This document shows, piece after piece, positions 35,937 through 44,939 of a DNA stretch of 64,000 bases. The position numbers were made by a program, and so were the translations under genes. The stretch spans positions 62,001 through 126,000 of the forward strand of contig MAAQ01000014.1 in the NCBI GenBank assembly GCA_002162685.1. The letters are read 5' to 3'. The notes under the pieces are model-generated. The model saw only the letters and a program-made list of their open reading frames with translations, did no database searches and was not told the origin of the DNA. This stretch comes from Flavobacteriales bacterium 33_180_T64 (lineage in GTDB: Bacteria > Bacteroidota > Bacteroidia > Flavobacteriales > Flavobacteriaceae). Numbering within the stretch: the first letter of the stretch is position 1; each line of letters starts with the position of its first letter.

Positions 35937-37353
35937 AGTTTAAAGCAAGTACAGATTGAATCTCATTATCAATTTTGTTGCTAAATAAATTAGCATTAGC
36001 TTTCATTATAAATCCGTTTTTATCAACTATAATTACTTTGTGAGATCTAGCTATTGCAAATTGCTCAATAGCTTCTTTTGGAAATTTGAAAATATATTCA
36101 TTCTCAGTAGGGAATTTTAAAATGCTTAAGGTTTTTTTCCAAGAATTAAAATCAAAATCATTTATATTTATAGCTATAAATTCCATGTCTGGATATTTTG
36201 ATTTTAAATTTCGCATCATATAATGACTATTTCTGTAATGGGCTTTGAAATTAGAAGACCAGCAGTATACAACTGTAGGTTTTGTTATCACAGAACTTAA
36301 ATCAAGAACATTGTTATTAAAATCAACGATTTTTGTATTAGGTATTATATTTCCAGGATGTAAATTTATTGAAGATTCTGCTAATGCGTTTATGTATTCT
36401 CTTCCATTTTCATCTGTATTCTTATCTAAAAATGAGGCTAATATCTGGTTTGATTCTTCTGCATCAGTACTATTAAATATGAAATCTTTAGTAACTTGAG
36501 TTAAGGCAAAGTTTTTGATAACTTCATTGGAAATAGTGCTGTCAATTAAACTAAGTTTTTCTAAATTATAGTCTAGACAATGTCTATTAAAGGCATGATG
36601 CGTACCATCTTTATAATACTGATGTAGTGCTAAATTGCTAAAATGCCAATAGATAAAGTTAGAGTATACTGAGAGCCCACTTAGATTAATATCATTATAA
36701 TCTATAGTAGTTCTATAGTCGTAAAAACCTTCAGGTAAATCTTTAAAATGAGTAAGTCTATTGCTTCCGTAATAACCAAAAGGATACATTTCTTTGTAAG
36801 CATAATAGTTATAATCAATACTAGACTTGGCTATTTTTTTAAATAAAGCAGATGTTTCTTGAAACGCTATGAAACGTTTTAGGGTTTCTAGTTTTTGTGA
36901 TTTTAATTCATTAATGAAATGTTCAAACTCTTCAGGCTCTAAATCATGTTGATTTATAATTTTTTTATTTTCAATTTCATCATTTAAAAAGGCCTTGATG
37001 ATGTAATTATTCTTTTTAGCGCCTTCTCCAGTGTATACTAGTGACTCATCAAAATCGTTTGTGTTTAATCTAAACAGGATACTATCGTTAGGTTCAATGA
37101 AAATGGTTTGATATTCACCTCCATGTGTAAACTTATATACTCCTGCTTGTAAATTTTTAATCTTGTGTAAAAACCTATTATTTCTATCTAGATATATTGT
37201 ATCACGTTTAGTTTCACTTGCATAAAGCGTGATATAATTATTATTAGGATTAATAATTTCTCCTCCAAAATATGCAGTATCCCCATCTTCAGAATTAGAA
37301 TTACAACCTAAAAATAGGGCGGTCAAAAAAAATGTAACTAAATATAGTTTCAT
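35935..37353 (-). CDS. TlpA-like thioredoxin-fold lipoprotein without active-site cysteines
   Basis: A 472-residue lipoprotein (lipobox LFLGC, Cys16). An N-terminal beta domain (about 28-110, DUF4369-like pattern: GGEIINPNNNYITLYA) and a helical middle lead to a C-terminal thioredoxin-like domain (about 335-470): IIPNTKIVDFNNNVLDLSSV, VVYCWSSNFKAH, MEFIAINI. Where TlpA-type reductases have WCxxC the sequence reads WSSNFKAH, so both cysteines are missing. It is therefore not a disulfide reductase and may be a structural or binding relative. A TATTTTTG box lies upstream. Confidence 0.82.
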   Translation of the reverse strand: MKLYLVTFFLTALFLGCNSNSEDGDTAYFGGEIINPNNNYITLYASETKRDTIYLDRNNRFLHKIKNLQAGVYKFTHGGEYQTIFIEPNDSILFRLNTNDFDESLVYTGEGAKKNNYIIKAFLNDEIENKKIINQHDLEPEEFEHFINELKSQKLETLKRFIAFQETSALFKKIAKSSIDYNYYAYKEMYPFGYYGSNRLTHFKDLPEGFYDYRTTIDYNDINLSGLSVYSNFIYWHFSNLALHQYYKDGTHHAFNRHCLDYNLEKLSLIDSTISNEVIKNFALTQVTKDFIFNSTDAEESNQILASFLDKNTDENGREYINALAESSINLHPGNIIPNTKIVDFNNNVLDLSSVITKPTVVYCWSSNFKAHYRNSHYMMRNLKSKYPDMEFIAININDFDFNSWKKTLSILKFPTENEYIFKFPKEAIEQFAIARSHKVIIVDKNGFIMKANANLFSNKIDNEIQSVLALN

Positions 37354-37388
37354 AAGTATTTTAAATCGTAGGTATTATCTATTTCTAA

Positions 37389-37396
37389 CAAAAATA
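37389..37396 (-). promoter_or_regulatory. TAnnTTTG -7 box of the TlpA-like gene
   Basis: The minus strand reads TATTTTTG, 35 nt before the ATG at 37353. Confidence 0.55.
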
Positions 37397-37514
37397 AAGC
37401 TTGCAAAGAGTAACTCTTGTTAATACGCTGTTAAATATTGATTTTACTATAATTACTGAATATATCTGTAATAAAAATAAAGGCTTTAAGTTTCTCTCTA
37501 TGACTAGATTTTTC

Positions 37515-37522
37515 TACTTTTG
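37515..37522 (+). promoter_or_regulatory. TAnnTTTG -7 box of the ABC-F gene
   Basis: TACTTTTG, 22 nt before the ATG at 37545. It lies inside an upstream in-frame extension of the open frame, which shows that the extension is not translated. Confidence 0.65.
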
Positions 37523-37544
37523 CAGCAAATTTAAAATACGCATT

Positions 37545-39170
37545 ATGTTATCAGTGTCAAACCTTTCGGTTCAATTCGGAAAAAGAGTTCTTTTTGATGA
37601 AGTAAGTACAACGTTTAATAACGGAAATTGCTACGGAATTATTGGAGCAAATGGAGCAGGGAAATCTACATTTTTGAAGATTATTTCAGGAAAGCAAGAT
37701 CCTACTTCTGGACATGTTCATCTTGAACCTGGTAAACGGATGTCTGTTTTAGAGCAAAATCATAACCTTTATAATGAGCATACAGTTTTAGAAACAATTA
37801 TTATGGGTAATAAACCCTTATATAAATTGAAATCTGAAATAGATGCACTTTATGCAGATTATACCGATGAAAATGCAGAAAAAATTGGAGAGCTTCAAGT
37901 TGAATTTGAAGAAATGAATGGTTGGAATGCTGATAGTGATGCAGCAGCAATGCTTTCTAATTTAGGAATTAAAGAAGAATTTCATTATACATTAATGAAA
38001 GATTTAGATGGTAAACAAAAAGTACGTGTGCTTTTAGCACAAGCGCTTTTTGGAACTCCAGATGTGTTAATCATGGATGAGCCTACCAATGATTTAGATT
38101 ATGAGACGATTTCTTGGTTAGAACATTTTTTAGCAAATTATGATAATTGTGTTATAGTTGTATCTCATGATAGACACTTTTTAGATGCAGTTTGTACGCA
38201 TATCTCTGATATTGACTTCGGAAAGATTAATCACTTCTCAGGTAACTATACATTTTGGTACGAGTCATCTCAATTAGCAGCAAGACAACATGCACAACAA
38301 AATAAAAAGGCTGAAGAGAAGAAAAAGGAACTAGAAGAATTTATTCGTCGTTTTTCTGCTAATGTTGCTAAATCTAAACAAGCAACTAGTAGAAAGAAAA
38401 TGATTGAAAAATTAAACATTGCCGATATTAAACGCTCTAGTCGTCGTTATCCTGCAATCATTTTTGAACGTGATCGCGAAGCAGGAGATCAAATTTTAAA
38501 TATTGAAGGTTTGGAAACTTCAATTGAAGGCGAGACATTATTTAATAATATAGATATCAATTTAAATAAAGGCGATAAAGTTGTTGTTTACTCTAAAGAT
38601 TCTAGAGCAACAACGGCATTTTATCAAATTATTAATGATAAAGAAAAAGCTAATGCAGGGAAATGCGCTTGGGGTGTTACAACAACACAATCGTATTTAC
38701 CATTAGATAATAGTGACTATTTCAATAATAAATTAACACTTGTTGATTGGTTACGTCAATGGGCAACTACTGAAGAAGAAAGAGAAGAAGTATTCATTCG
38801 TGGATTCTTAGGTAAAATGATTTTTAGTGGAGAAGAAGCCTTAAAAACTTCGGATGTATTATCTGGTGGAGAGAAAGTACGTTGTATGTTAAGTCGTATG
38901 ATGATGGTAAGAGCTAATGTTTTAATGTTAGATGAACCAACAAATCATTTAGACTTAGAAAGTATTACTGCTTTTAATAACTCATTAAAAAATTTCAAAG
39001 GCACAGTCATGTTCACTACTCATGATCATGAGTTTGCACAATCCTTAGCGAATAGAGTTATTGAATTAACACCTAGTGGAATTATTGATCGTTATATGAC
39101 ATTTGATGAATACATGAGTGATAAAAAAATCAAAGAGTTACGTGCAAAAATGTATGCGGTTAAGGCATAA
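37545..39170 (+). CDS. ABC-F family ATPase
   Basis: A 541-residue soluble protein with two ABC ATPase domains and no membrane part: Walker A GANGAGKST in the first domain, LDGKQKVRVLLAQ and MDEPTNDLDYE, a charged helical linker (KKAEEKKKELEEFIRR), then a second domain with signature LSGGEKVRCMLS and LDEPTNHLDLE. The second Walker A is degenerate (YSKDSRATTAF). ABC-F proteins act on the ribosome in translation or antibiotic protection; this one looks like the housekeeping YbiT-like branch. The ATG at 37545 fits the family start MLSVSNLSVQF and the promoter box at 37515. Confidence 0.93.
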   Translation: MLSVSNLSVQFGKRVLFDEVSTTFNNGNCYGIIGANGAGKSTFLKIISGKQDPTSGHVHLEPGKRMSVLEQNHNLYNEHTVLETIIMGNKPLYKLKSEIDALYADYTDENAEKIGELQVEFEEMNGWNADSDAAAMLSNLGIKEEFHYTLMKDLDGKQKVRVLLAQALFGTPDVLIMDEPTNDLDYETISWLEHFLANYDNCVIVVSHDRHFLDAVCTHISDIDFGKINHFSGNYTFWYESSQLAARQHAQQNKKAEEKKKELEEFIRRFSANVAKSKQATSRKKMIEKLNIADIKRSSRRYPAIIFERDREAGDQILNIEGLETSIEGETLFNNIDINLNKGDKVVVYSKDSRATTAFYQIINDKEKANAGKCAWGVTTTQSYLPLDNSDYFNNKLTLVDWLRQWATTEEEREEVFIRGFLGKMIFSGEEALKTSDVLSGGEKVRCMLSRMMMVRANVLMLDEPTNHLDLESITAFNNSLKNFKGTVMFTTHDHEFAQSLANRVIELTPSGIIDRYMTFDEYMSDKKIKELRAKMYAVKA

Positions 39171-39201
39171 TTTTGATAAGTACTAGTTTATGCTAACTAC
39201 A

Positions 39202-39438
39202 TTACGATTTTAATTCTTCATTGACACTGTCAATGATTGTTTTTGCTTGCTCTAATTCTTCATCACTAACATAAAGTTCTTGATAACCTTGAATAGAAGC
39301 TCCAAAACCTGCTAATCTTCCAGATTCAGACTCATCTTTAATGATAGCATTAATTCCAGCGCTTTTTAATCTGTCCATTGCTAATTGAACAATAATGAAA
39401 TTCCCAGAAAATATTTTGATATAAGATGTCTCTAACAT
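39202..39438 (-). CDS. DUF2007 family protein
   Basis: A 78-residue protein of the DUF2007 family ('putative signal transducing protein'): YIKIFSGNFIIVQLAMDRLKSAGI, IIKDESESGRLAGFG, QELYVSDEELEQA (cited as regions). The start at 39438 (MLETSYIKIF) matches related proteins; an ATG at 39465 would add nine residues. It is cytoplasmic and has no known function. It faces the ABC-F gene and lies about 50 nt downstream of the peroxiredoxin operon. Confidence 0.85.
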   Translation of the reverse strand: MLETSYIKIFSGNFIIVQLAMDRLKSAGINAIIKDESESGRLAGFGASIQGYQELYVSDEELEQAKTIIDSVNEELKS

Positions 39439-39515
39439 AATGTGTTTGGGTTTTAAATTATACATTATATAAGATACAAAAAAAAGACGAGGAATAGGTT
39501 AGTTAAGCGTTAAAT

Positions 39516-39773
39516 TTATTGATCAATTGCTCCTAAAACACGTTTCATAAAGCCATTTAATGCTTCTTTTTTAGGTGTTCCGGTCTTGATTATATTATTA
39601 ACTTCTATCGCACCGTACATATTTGAGATAAGTTCACCAATAACATCAAGCTCTTCATCTTTAAGCGAAGAGACTTCGGTTAGTGCTTCAAGGGTTTCTA
39701 TGGTTTCTATAACGAAATCTTCATCGTTATCTTCAATAAATTGAGTAAGATGTTTTATAATTGGTAATTTCAT
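39516..39773 (-). CDS. DUF6952-like small protein in the peroxiredoxin operon
   Basis: An 85-residue acidic, helical protein (MKLPIIKHLTQFIEDNDEDFVIETIETLEALT, then EELDVIGELISNMYGAIEVNN; cited as regions). I associate it with the DUF6952 family, which in flavobacteria accompanies a peroxiredoxin and a thioredoxin. It follows the thioredoxin gene by 10 nt. It has no cysteine, so it is not a redox enzyme; a regulatory or scaffold role is only inference. Confidence 0.8.
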   Translation of the reverse strand: MKLPIIKHLTQFIEDNDEDFVIETIETLEALTEVSSLKDEELDVIGELISNMYGAIEVNNIIKTGTPKKEALNGFMKRVLGAIDQ

Positions 39774-39783
39774 AGCTTATGAT

Positions 39784-40089
39784 TTAAATAACGTCGTCAA
39801 CTAATGTTTTTAAAACCTCAAATTTGTTAGTCTGAACTTGGTTAACAAAAGCTCCATTTTTAAACGTTGCAAATGTTGGTAAATTATCTACAGTAGCTAA
39901 TTTTCTGGATTCTGGAAATTTTTCAGCATCAGCAATAACAAAGGCCATAGTTTCATTTTCTGAAGCCAATTTTTTAAATTTTGGTTTCATAATTCTACAA
40001 TTACCACACCATGACGCTGCATATTGTACAACTACAGTTGTGTTTTTAGAAATGATTTCTGCTAAATTATCTTGATTTAATTCTTGCAT
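39784..40089 (-). CDS. thioredoxin family protein (CGNC)
   Basis: A 101-residue thioredoxin with active site WCGNC (Cys28, Cys31) and the cis-Pro region NLPTFATFKNG. It is cytoplasmic (no signal peptide) and most likely reduces the 2-Cys peroxiredoxin encoded upstream after an 88-nt gap. It differs from housekeeping TrxA by CGNC instead of CGPC. Confidence 0.92.
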   Translation of the reverse strand: MQELNQDNLAEIISKNTTVVVQYAASWCGNCRIMKPKFKKLASENETMAFVIADAEKFPESRKLATVDNLPTFATFKNGAFVNQVQTNKFEVLKTLVDDVI

Positions 40090-40177
40090 GAGTTTTGAGA
40101 TTTATAGTTAACATTACGAGAACATATAGCTTAAATTAATAAGTTCGTTTTAATGTTCTCGTAACGATAAAAATGGA

Positions 40178-40816
40178 TTAATGAGAAGCTAAATATTCAG
40201 CAGTGCCTTTAGCATTAGGAGCCATAGCATCTTTTCCTTCTTCCCAGTTTGCAGGACAAACTTCACCTTTTTCTTGTACGTGAGTATAGGCGTCAATTAA
40301 ACGTAAAAACTCGTTTACATTTCTACCCAATGGCATATGGTTAACTCCTTCATGAACAATAGTTCCTTCTTCATCAATAATATAAGTAGCTCTATACGTT
40401 ACATTATCACCTTCAACTTGTACAGTTCCAGTTTCTTCATCGTAAACTTCATTGCTAATGTCTAAAATACCTAAGATACTAGATAAATTTCTATTACTGT
40501 CTGCAAGAATTGGATAAGTAACACCTTCAATTCCACCATTATCTTTTGCTGTACTTAACCATGCAAAATGAACTTCAGGAGTATCACAAGATGCACCAAT
40601 AACAATAGTGTTGCGTTTTTCAAATTCGGCTAAAGCAGCTTGAAAAGCGTGAAGTTCTGTTGGGCAAACAAAAGTGAAATCTTTCGGATACCAGAATAAT
40701 AATACTTTTTTCTTATTGTTTATTGCTTCTTCTAGAACGTTGAGCTTGAAAGTATCACCCATTTCATTCATTGCGTCTACGCTTAAATTTGGAAATTTTT
40801 TTCCTACTAATGCCAT
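40178..40816 (-). CDS. 2-Cys peroxiredoxin
   Basis: A 212-residue peroxidase of the AhpC/Prx1 group that reduces hydrogen peroxide and organic hydroperoxides. The peroxidatic Cys51 is in PKDFTFVCPTE; the resolving Cys188 is in GEVCPANW; the catalytic Arg lies in YRATYIIDEEG. The C-terminus is longer than in AhpC. It heads an operon with the thioredoxin and DUF6952-like genes, a complete peroxide-reduction unit. A TATCTTTG box and two direct repeats lie upstream. Confidence 0.95.
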   Translation of the reverse strand: MALVGKKFPNLSVDAMNEMGDTFKLNVLEEAINNKKKVLLFWYPKDFTFVCPTELHAFQAALAEFEKRNTIVIGASCDTPEVHFAWLSTAKDNGGIEGVTYPILADSNRNLSSILGILDISNEVYDEETGTVQVEGDNVTYRATYIIDEEGTIVHEGVNHMPLGRNVNEFLRLIDAYTHVQEKGEVCPANWEEGKDAMAPNAKGTAEYLASH

Positions 40817-40852
40817 GTGTTTATAGTTTTAAATTGTTAATAATCGATACTA

Positions 40853-40860
40853 CAAAGATA
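40853..40860 (-). promoter_or_regulatory. TAnnTTTG -7 box of the peroxiredoxin operon
   Basis: The minus strand reads TATCTTTG, 36 nt before the ATG at 40816. Two copies of a 9-bp repeat lie just upstream of it. Confidence 0.6.
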
Positions 40861-40869
40861 CGTCGCATT

Positions 40870-40895
40870 AGCAAATTTATACGCTAAGCAAATTT
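40870..40895. repeat. two 9-bp direct repeats upstream of the peroxiredoxin promoter
   Basis: AGCAAATTT occurs at 40870-40878 and 40887-40895, 17 bp apart, just upstream of the -7 box. It may be a regulator site, for example for a peroxide-responsive factor, but no known consensus is matched. Confidence 0.35.
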
Positions 40896-40955
40896 TAATT
40901 TTTTATAAAGGAATAGATTTTAGCTATAGTATTCTTCTTTGTTTATAGCTTTAGC

Positions 40956-42626
40956 CTATTTAGAGGTGAGTTGTCTTATTTTAAGGTTTAATGCAGCAAA
41001 TAATAAAGTCATAAATGGACTTAACCAATTAAAAACAGCATACATAAAATACTGACTTACGTCAACACCTAAAACTCCAGATTGATAAGCACCACAGGTA
41101 TTCCAAGGAACTAAAACAGAAGTTACTGTTCCTGAATCTTCTAAGGTTCTACTCAAGTTTTCTGGTGCTAAGCCTCTATCTTCATAAGCTTTTTTAAACA
41201 TTTTCCCAGGAATTACTAAAGCAAGATATTGATCGGAAGCAATAATATTTAATCCTAAACAGCTTATAACGGTACTAGCAAATAATCCAAATATTGTTGT
41301 TGCAACAGATAATAATGCTCTTGTAATTCTTGAAAGCGCACCTATGGCATCCATAATACCTCCAAATACCATAGCGCAAATAATAAGATAAATAGTCCAA
41401 AGCATACCATTCATTCCTCCAGCACCAAATAATTTTTTTAATCTTTTTGTAGTAATTAGTTTTTCTAAATTTTCAGCTTTGTTTTGTATGACGGCAGCAT
41501 CACTGTAATCCGATGAGATAAATTCTTTTAGTGTTTCAATAGTAAAAAGCCCTTTTAGATCATCATCTGTAAATAGATTTGCTAGTCCGTCTGCATCATT
41601 ATTAACTTTATTTATATCAGCTTCAGATAATGCAGCTAAATATTCTTTATCAGAAATTTCAATACTTGTATCTGTGAAAACAGAATTTACAATAGTTTTA
41701 GTAGATGAGTTTGTAACTGATTTAATGAGGTTTGGTTGGAATATAACGGCAAAAATAACTGCTAGAATAATACCAGAAGCAAGTGCTACTAAAGGTTTCG
41801 TTTTTAGTAAAATTAATCCAATAACGGTTAAAGGCACCAAGAATAACCAAGGCGTGATATTGAAATATTGATCAATTGTTCCTAATATAAATGTGGTGTC
41901 TGAATTTCCATTAGATTCAATTGAAGCACTAATTATTACGAAGACAATTAAAGTAACAATAATCGTTGGTACAGTTGTATACGCCATGTACTTGATGTGT
42001 GTAAACAAATCAGTTCCAGCCATTGCAGGTGCAAGATTTGTTGTATCACTCAAAGGAGACATCTTATCACCAAAATATGCACCAGAGATTACAGCGCCTG
42101 CAATCATTCCTGGGTTAATACCTAAAGCAGTACCAATTCCAACTAGAGCAATCCCAACGGTTGCTGAAGTCGTCCATGAACTCCCTGTTGCAATAGAAAT
42201 AATAGCTGCTATTATAACAGAAGCGGGTAGAAATATTTCAGGACTTAATACTTGTAAACCATAATATACCATTGCCGGAATAACACCACTAATAAGCCAT
42301 GTTCCAGCAAGGGCTCCAACAAGTAATAAAATCATGATAGGAATAAAAATACTTTTAAGGTTTTCTAAAATTTCCTTAAACATTCTACTAAACGATACTT
42401 TATTAAAAACACCAACAATAGCAGCCACTAAACCTCCAAGAAGCAGTATTATTTGATTGGTATAAGCTCCAAACCATTCTTGACTTTCGACAAAGAAGAT
42501 ATTATAGGCAAGCATTCCCATTAAAATAATAACAGGAATTAACGCTTCAAAGAAATTAAGTTCCTTATTCTCAACGATATTTTGATCTTTAGCTTTAAAT
42601 TCTGAAATATTTTGATCGTTTTTCAT
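40956..42626 (-). CDS. NhaC family Na+/H+ antiporter
   Basis: A 556-residue inner-membrane protein with about 11-12 hydrophobic segments and NhaC marks: SWTTSATVGIALVGIG, SGAYFGDKMSPLSDTTNLAPAMAGTDLFTHI (cited as region) and the C-terminal LEDSGTVTSVLVPWNTCGAYQ. It exchanges sodium for protons. An unusual hydrophilic stretch of about 95 residues (about 308-402) lies between membrane segments and makes it longer than typical NhaC proteins. It is transcribed alone. Confidence 0.92.
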   Translation of the reverse strand: MKNDQNISEFKAKDQNIVENKELNFFEALIPVIILMGMLAYNIFFVESQEWFGAYTNQIILLLGGLVAAIVGVFNKVSFSRMFKEILENLKSIFIPIMILLLVGALAGTWLISGVIPAMVYYGLQVLSPEIFLPASVIIAAIISIATGSSWTTSATVGIALVGIGTALGINPGMIAGAVISGAYFGDKMSPLSDTTNLAPAMAGTDLFTHIKYMAYTTVPTIIVTLIVFVIISASIESNGNSDTTFILGTIDQYFNITPWLFLVPLTVIGLILLKTKPLVALASGIILAVIFAVIFQPNLIKSVTNSSTKTIVNSVFTDTSIEISDKEYLAALSEADINKVNNDADGLANLFTDDDLKGLFTIETLKEFISSDYSDAAVIQNKAENLEKLITTKRLKKLFGAGGMNGMLWTIYLIICAMVFGGIMDAIGALSRITRALLSVATTIFGLFASTVISCLGLNIIASDQYLALVIPGKMFKKAYEDRGLAPENLSRTLEDSGTVTSVLVPWNTCGAYQSGVLGVDVSQYFMYAVFNWLSPFMTLLFAALNLKIRQLTSK

Positions 42627-42728
42627 ATATTTTTGCTTGATTTTTGGTCTTGTAATGTTACGATATTGTTACCTATTCTGCAAATCATAATTGTTGCGTA
42701 TTTTTACATTTTAATTTTAACCACTTAG

Positions 42729-43775
42729 ATGGATTCATTAACTCAAATTGTTTTAGGAGCTGCTTGTGGAGAAGCTATTTTAGGAAAGAAAATAGGTGAC
42801 AAAGCAATGTTATTTGGTGCTATTGGAGGTACAATTCCAGATTTGGATGTGTTCATAGGTAGTCTTTTGCATACTAATGAAATTGATGCTATGCTATTTC
42901 ATAGAGGTTTTATGCATTCTATTGTATTTTCAGTTTTGGCAGCCTTTGTTTTGGGGTGGCTAGTCTATAAGTTTTATAATAGAGGTAGGCGGCTTAGTAC
43001 AACAACACAAAAGGATTGGGTTGTCTTATTTTTCTGGTCTTTATTTACACATCCTATTTTAGATTGTTTTACACCTTATGGTACGCAGTTATTTGCGCCT
43101 TTTTCAAATTATCGCGTAGCATTTAATAATATAGCTGTCGCAGATCCATTATATACAGTGCCTTTTTTATTATGTGTTGTTATATTGATGTTTTATAAAA
43201 GACAAAGCGATAAGCGTCGTTTTTGGTTGAAGTTAGGATTTGGAATAAGTTCTGTTTATATGGTCCTTACTATTTTTAATAAGCTTTATATTGATGGGAT
43301 ATTTGCAGATTCATTAGCCGAAAAAGAAATTAAATATGAACGATTTAGTATACAACCGTCTATTTTGAATAATATTTTATGGTATGGTATAGCAGAAACA
43401 GAAGATAGCTATCACATTGCTTTTTATTCGCTTTTTGATGAGGCTGACCAATTTTCAGAATGGAGAATCATTCCAAAGAAAAGAGAATTAAGACCTGAGA
43501 AATATCAGGATTTGAAAGATTTAGCCTGGTTTAGTAATGGCTATTATAATGTAGAAGAAATTCATGATTCTAAATATGCTTATCTATCTCAAGGGGAGTA
43601 TTTGTATTCAGATTTAAGATATCCTTTAGTAGAAACAAAAGAAGGGTATAAGCCAGTTTTCAATTTAAAGCTATATAAAACTGATGAACGTTTGGATATG
43701 CATCCTTTTACACCAGATATGGATGATTTTAGTTTTACAATGTTAGCGTTATGGAAACGTATGAAAGGCAGATAA
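42729..43775 (+). CDS. membrane-bound metal-dependent hydrolase, YdjM/DUF457 type
   Basis: A 348-residue protein. The N-terminal half holds the DUF457 pattern: MDSLTQIVLGAACGEAI, GAIGGTIPDLDVFIG, HRGFMHSIVFSVLAAF, FFWSLFTHPILDCFTPYGTQ, with His and Asp residues that could bind metal and about four membrane helices. The C-terminal half is soluble (KEIKYERFSIQPSILNNILWYGIAETEDSYHIAFYS as region). The family is induced by DNA damage in E. coli but has no proven reaction. Confidence 0.88.
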   Translation: MDSLTQIVLGAACGEAILGKKIGDKAMLFGAIGGTIPDLDVFIGSLLHTNEIDAMLFHRGFMHSIVFSVLAAFVLGWLVYKFYNRGRRLSTTTQKDWVVLFFWSLFTHPILDCFTPYGTQLFAPFSNYRVAFNNIAVADPLYTVPFLLCVVILMFYKRQSDKRRFWLKLGFGISSVYMVLTIFNKLYIDGIFADSLAEKEIKYERFSIQPSILNNILWYGIAETEDSYHIAFYSLFDEADQFSEWRIIPKKRELRPEKYQDLKDLAWFSNGYYNVEEIHDSKYAYLSQGEYLYSDLRYPLVETKEGYKPVFNLKLYKTDERLDMHPFTPDMDDFSFTMLALWKRMKGR

Positions 43776-43870
43776 TTTACTAACTATACAGAATTTCATG
43801 CCAATGATAAAATTAGTCTAACTATAGATACATTCTAATATTATATTCGTCTCATAATCAATCTTATATT

Positions 43871-44920
43871 ATGAAGCGCTTACAAAATACCCTCATTTTT
43901 TTATTACTTATTGTTACGAATTTAAATGCTCAAGTAGGCATAGGGACAACTACACCTAATCCTTCTTCTGCCTTGGATATTACGTCGACAGATAGTGGTA
44001 TTCTAGTACCTAGGATGCTCGTGTCTGAACGTATTGCTATAAGTGCTCCTGCTAATGGTTTATTAGTATATCAAACCGATGATGTCTCTGGTTTTTATTT
44101 TTATAATAGCTCACAATGGGTACGGCTTTTAGATAATAGTAGAGATAGTGTGCCTACAGCTGCTATTTTTGCTTTTCCAACTGCTATAGCACCAACAGGA
44201 TATTTGATATGTGATGGAAGCGCTGTGAGTAGAACGACATACGCTGATTTATTTGCTGTAATTGGAGTAATTTATGGTAACGGAAACGGATCGACCACAT
44301 TTAATCTACCAGATTATCGCGGCGAATTTTTACGAGGTTTTGATAATGGAGCTGGTAATGATCCCGATGCTATATCTAGATTAGATAGAGGTGACGGAGT
44401 AACTGGAGATGCTATTGGAACAAAACAGACAGGGGAAACGAATTCCCATTTACATAATATTGCACCACCAGATGTGGCGTCTTCAACTATTGGAGGTCAT
44501 CAGCATATAACAACAGGGTTTAATGCAAATACAACTAATGTTGGTAATCATAACCATAATGGGAGTTTTAATGGAACAACAAATTCTGCAGGTGCTCATA
44601 ACCATCGCTATTATTTCAGGAATGTAGATGTTGAAGATCCTGGAGCTTTTGATGCAGATGTAACCATTAGAGAAGTTCATAATTCTGGTGCTAACTATGT
44701 TACGAGTTCATCGCCTTCTCATACGCATACTATTTCAGGAAGCATTAATGTAAATTTTGCTGGTAGCCATTCTCATAATGTAAGTATACCAACACGAACA
44801 AGTAATACTGGAGGAATTCATAATCACACTGTTTCTATACCTGCTTTTGATTCGGCAACACATGGAGGTAATGAGACGAGACCAACAAATGTAAGTGTGA
44901 CTTGGTGTATTAAATACTAA
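43871..44920 (+). CDS. exported phage tail-collar-like protein with periodic HxH motifs
   Basis: A 349-residue protein. A signal peptide (1-20, ending LNAQ) and an N-terminal [16 protein letters not shown] stretch common in flavobacterial surface proteins precede a phage tail-collar domain (about 97-180: [36 protein letters not shown]). The C-terminal part has seven HxH motifs at 193, 210, 227, 243, 284, 300 and 317, mostly 16-17 residues apart, embedded in Gly/Asn/Thr-rich sequence. In T4 tail fibres such motifs bind iron along a trimeric shaft. No phage genes are nearby; it is probably a surface fibre or adhesin. Confidence 0.82.
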   Translation: MKRLQNTLIFLLLIVTNLNAQVGIGTTTPNPSSALDITSTDSGILVPRMLVSERIAISAPANGLLVYQTDDVSGFYFYNSSQWVRLLDNSRDSVPTAAIFAFPTAIAPTGYLICDGSAVSRTTYADLFAVIGVIYGNGNGSTTFNLPDYRGEFLRGFDNGAGNDPDAISRLDRGDGVTGDAIGTKQTGETNSHLHNIAPPDVASSTIGGHQHITTGFNANTTNVGNHNHNGSFNGTTNSAGAHNHRYYFRNVDVEDPGAFDADVTIREVHNSGANYVTSSSPSHTHTISGSINVNFAGSHSHNVSIPTRTSNTGGIHNHTVSIPAFDSATHGGNETRPTNVSVTWCIKY

Positions 44921-44939
44921 AGTAGATGGCTTTTTATGT

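Noticed and set aside
37404-37419. Short palindrome AAGAGT-A-ACTCTT between two divergent genes
   Set aside because: Arms of 6 bp are expected by chance in this AT-rich DNA, and no regulator is linked to it.
43871-44920. Prophage remnant
   Set aside because: The tail-collar-like gene has a signal peptide and no phage genes, integrase or att sites around it.
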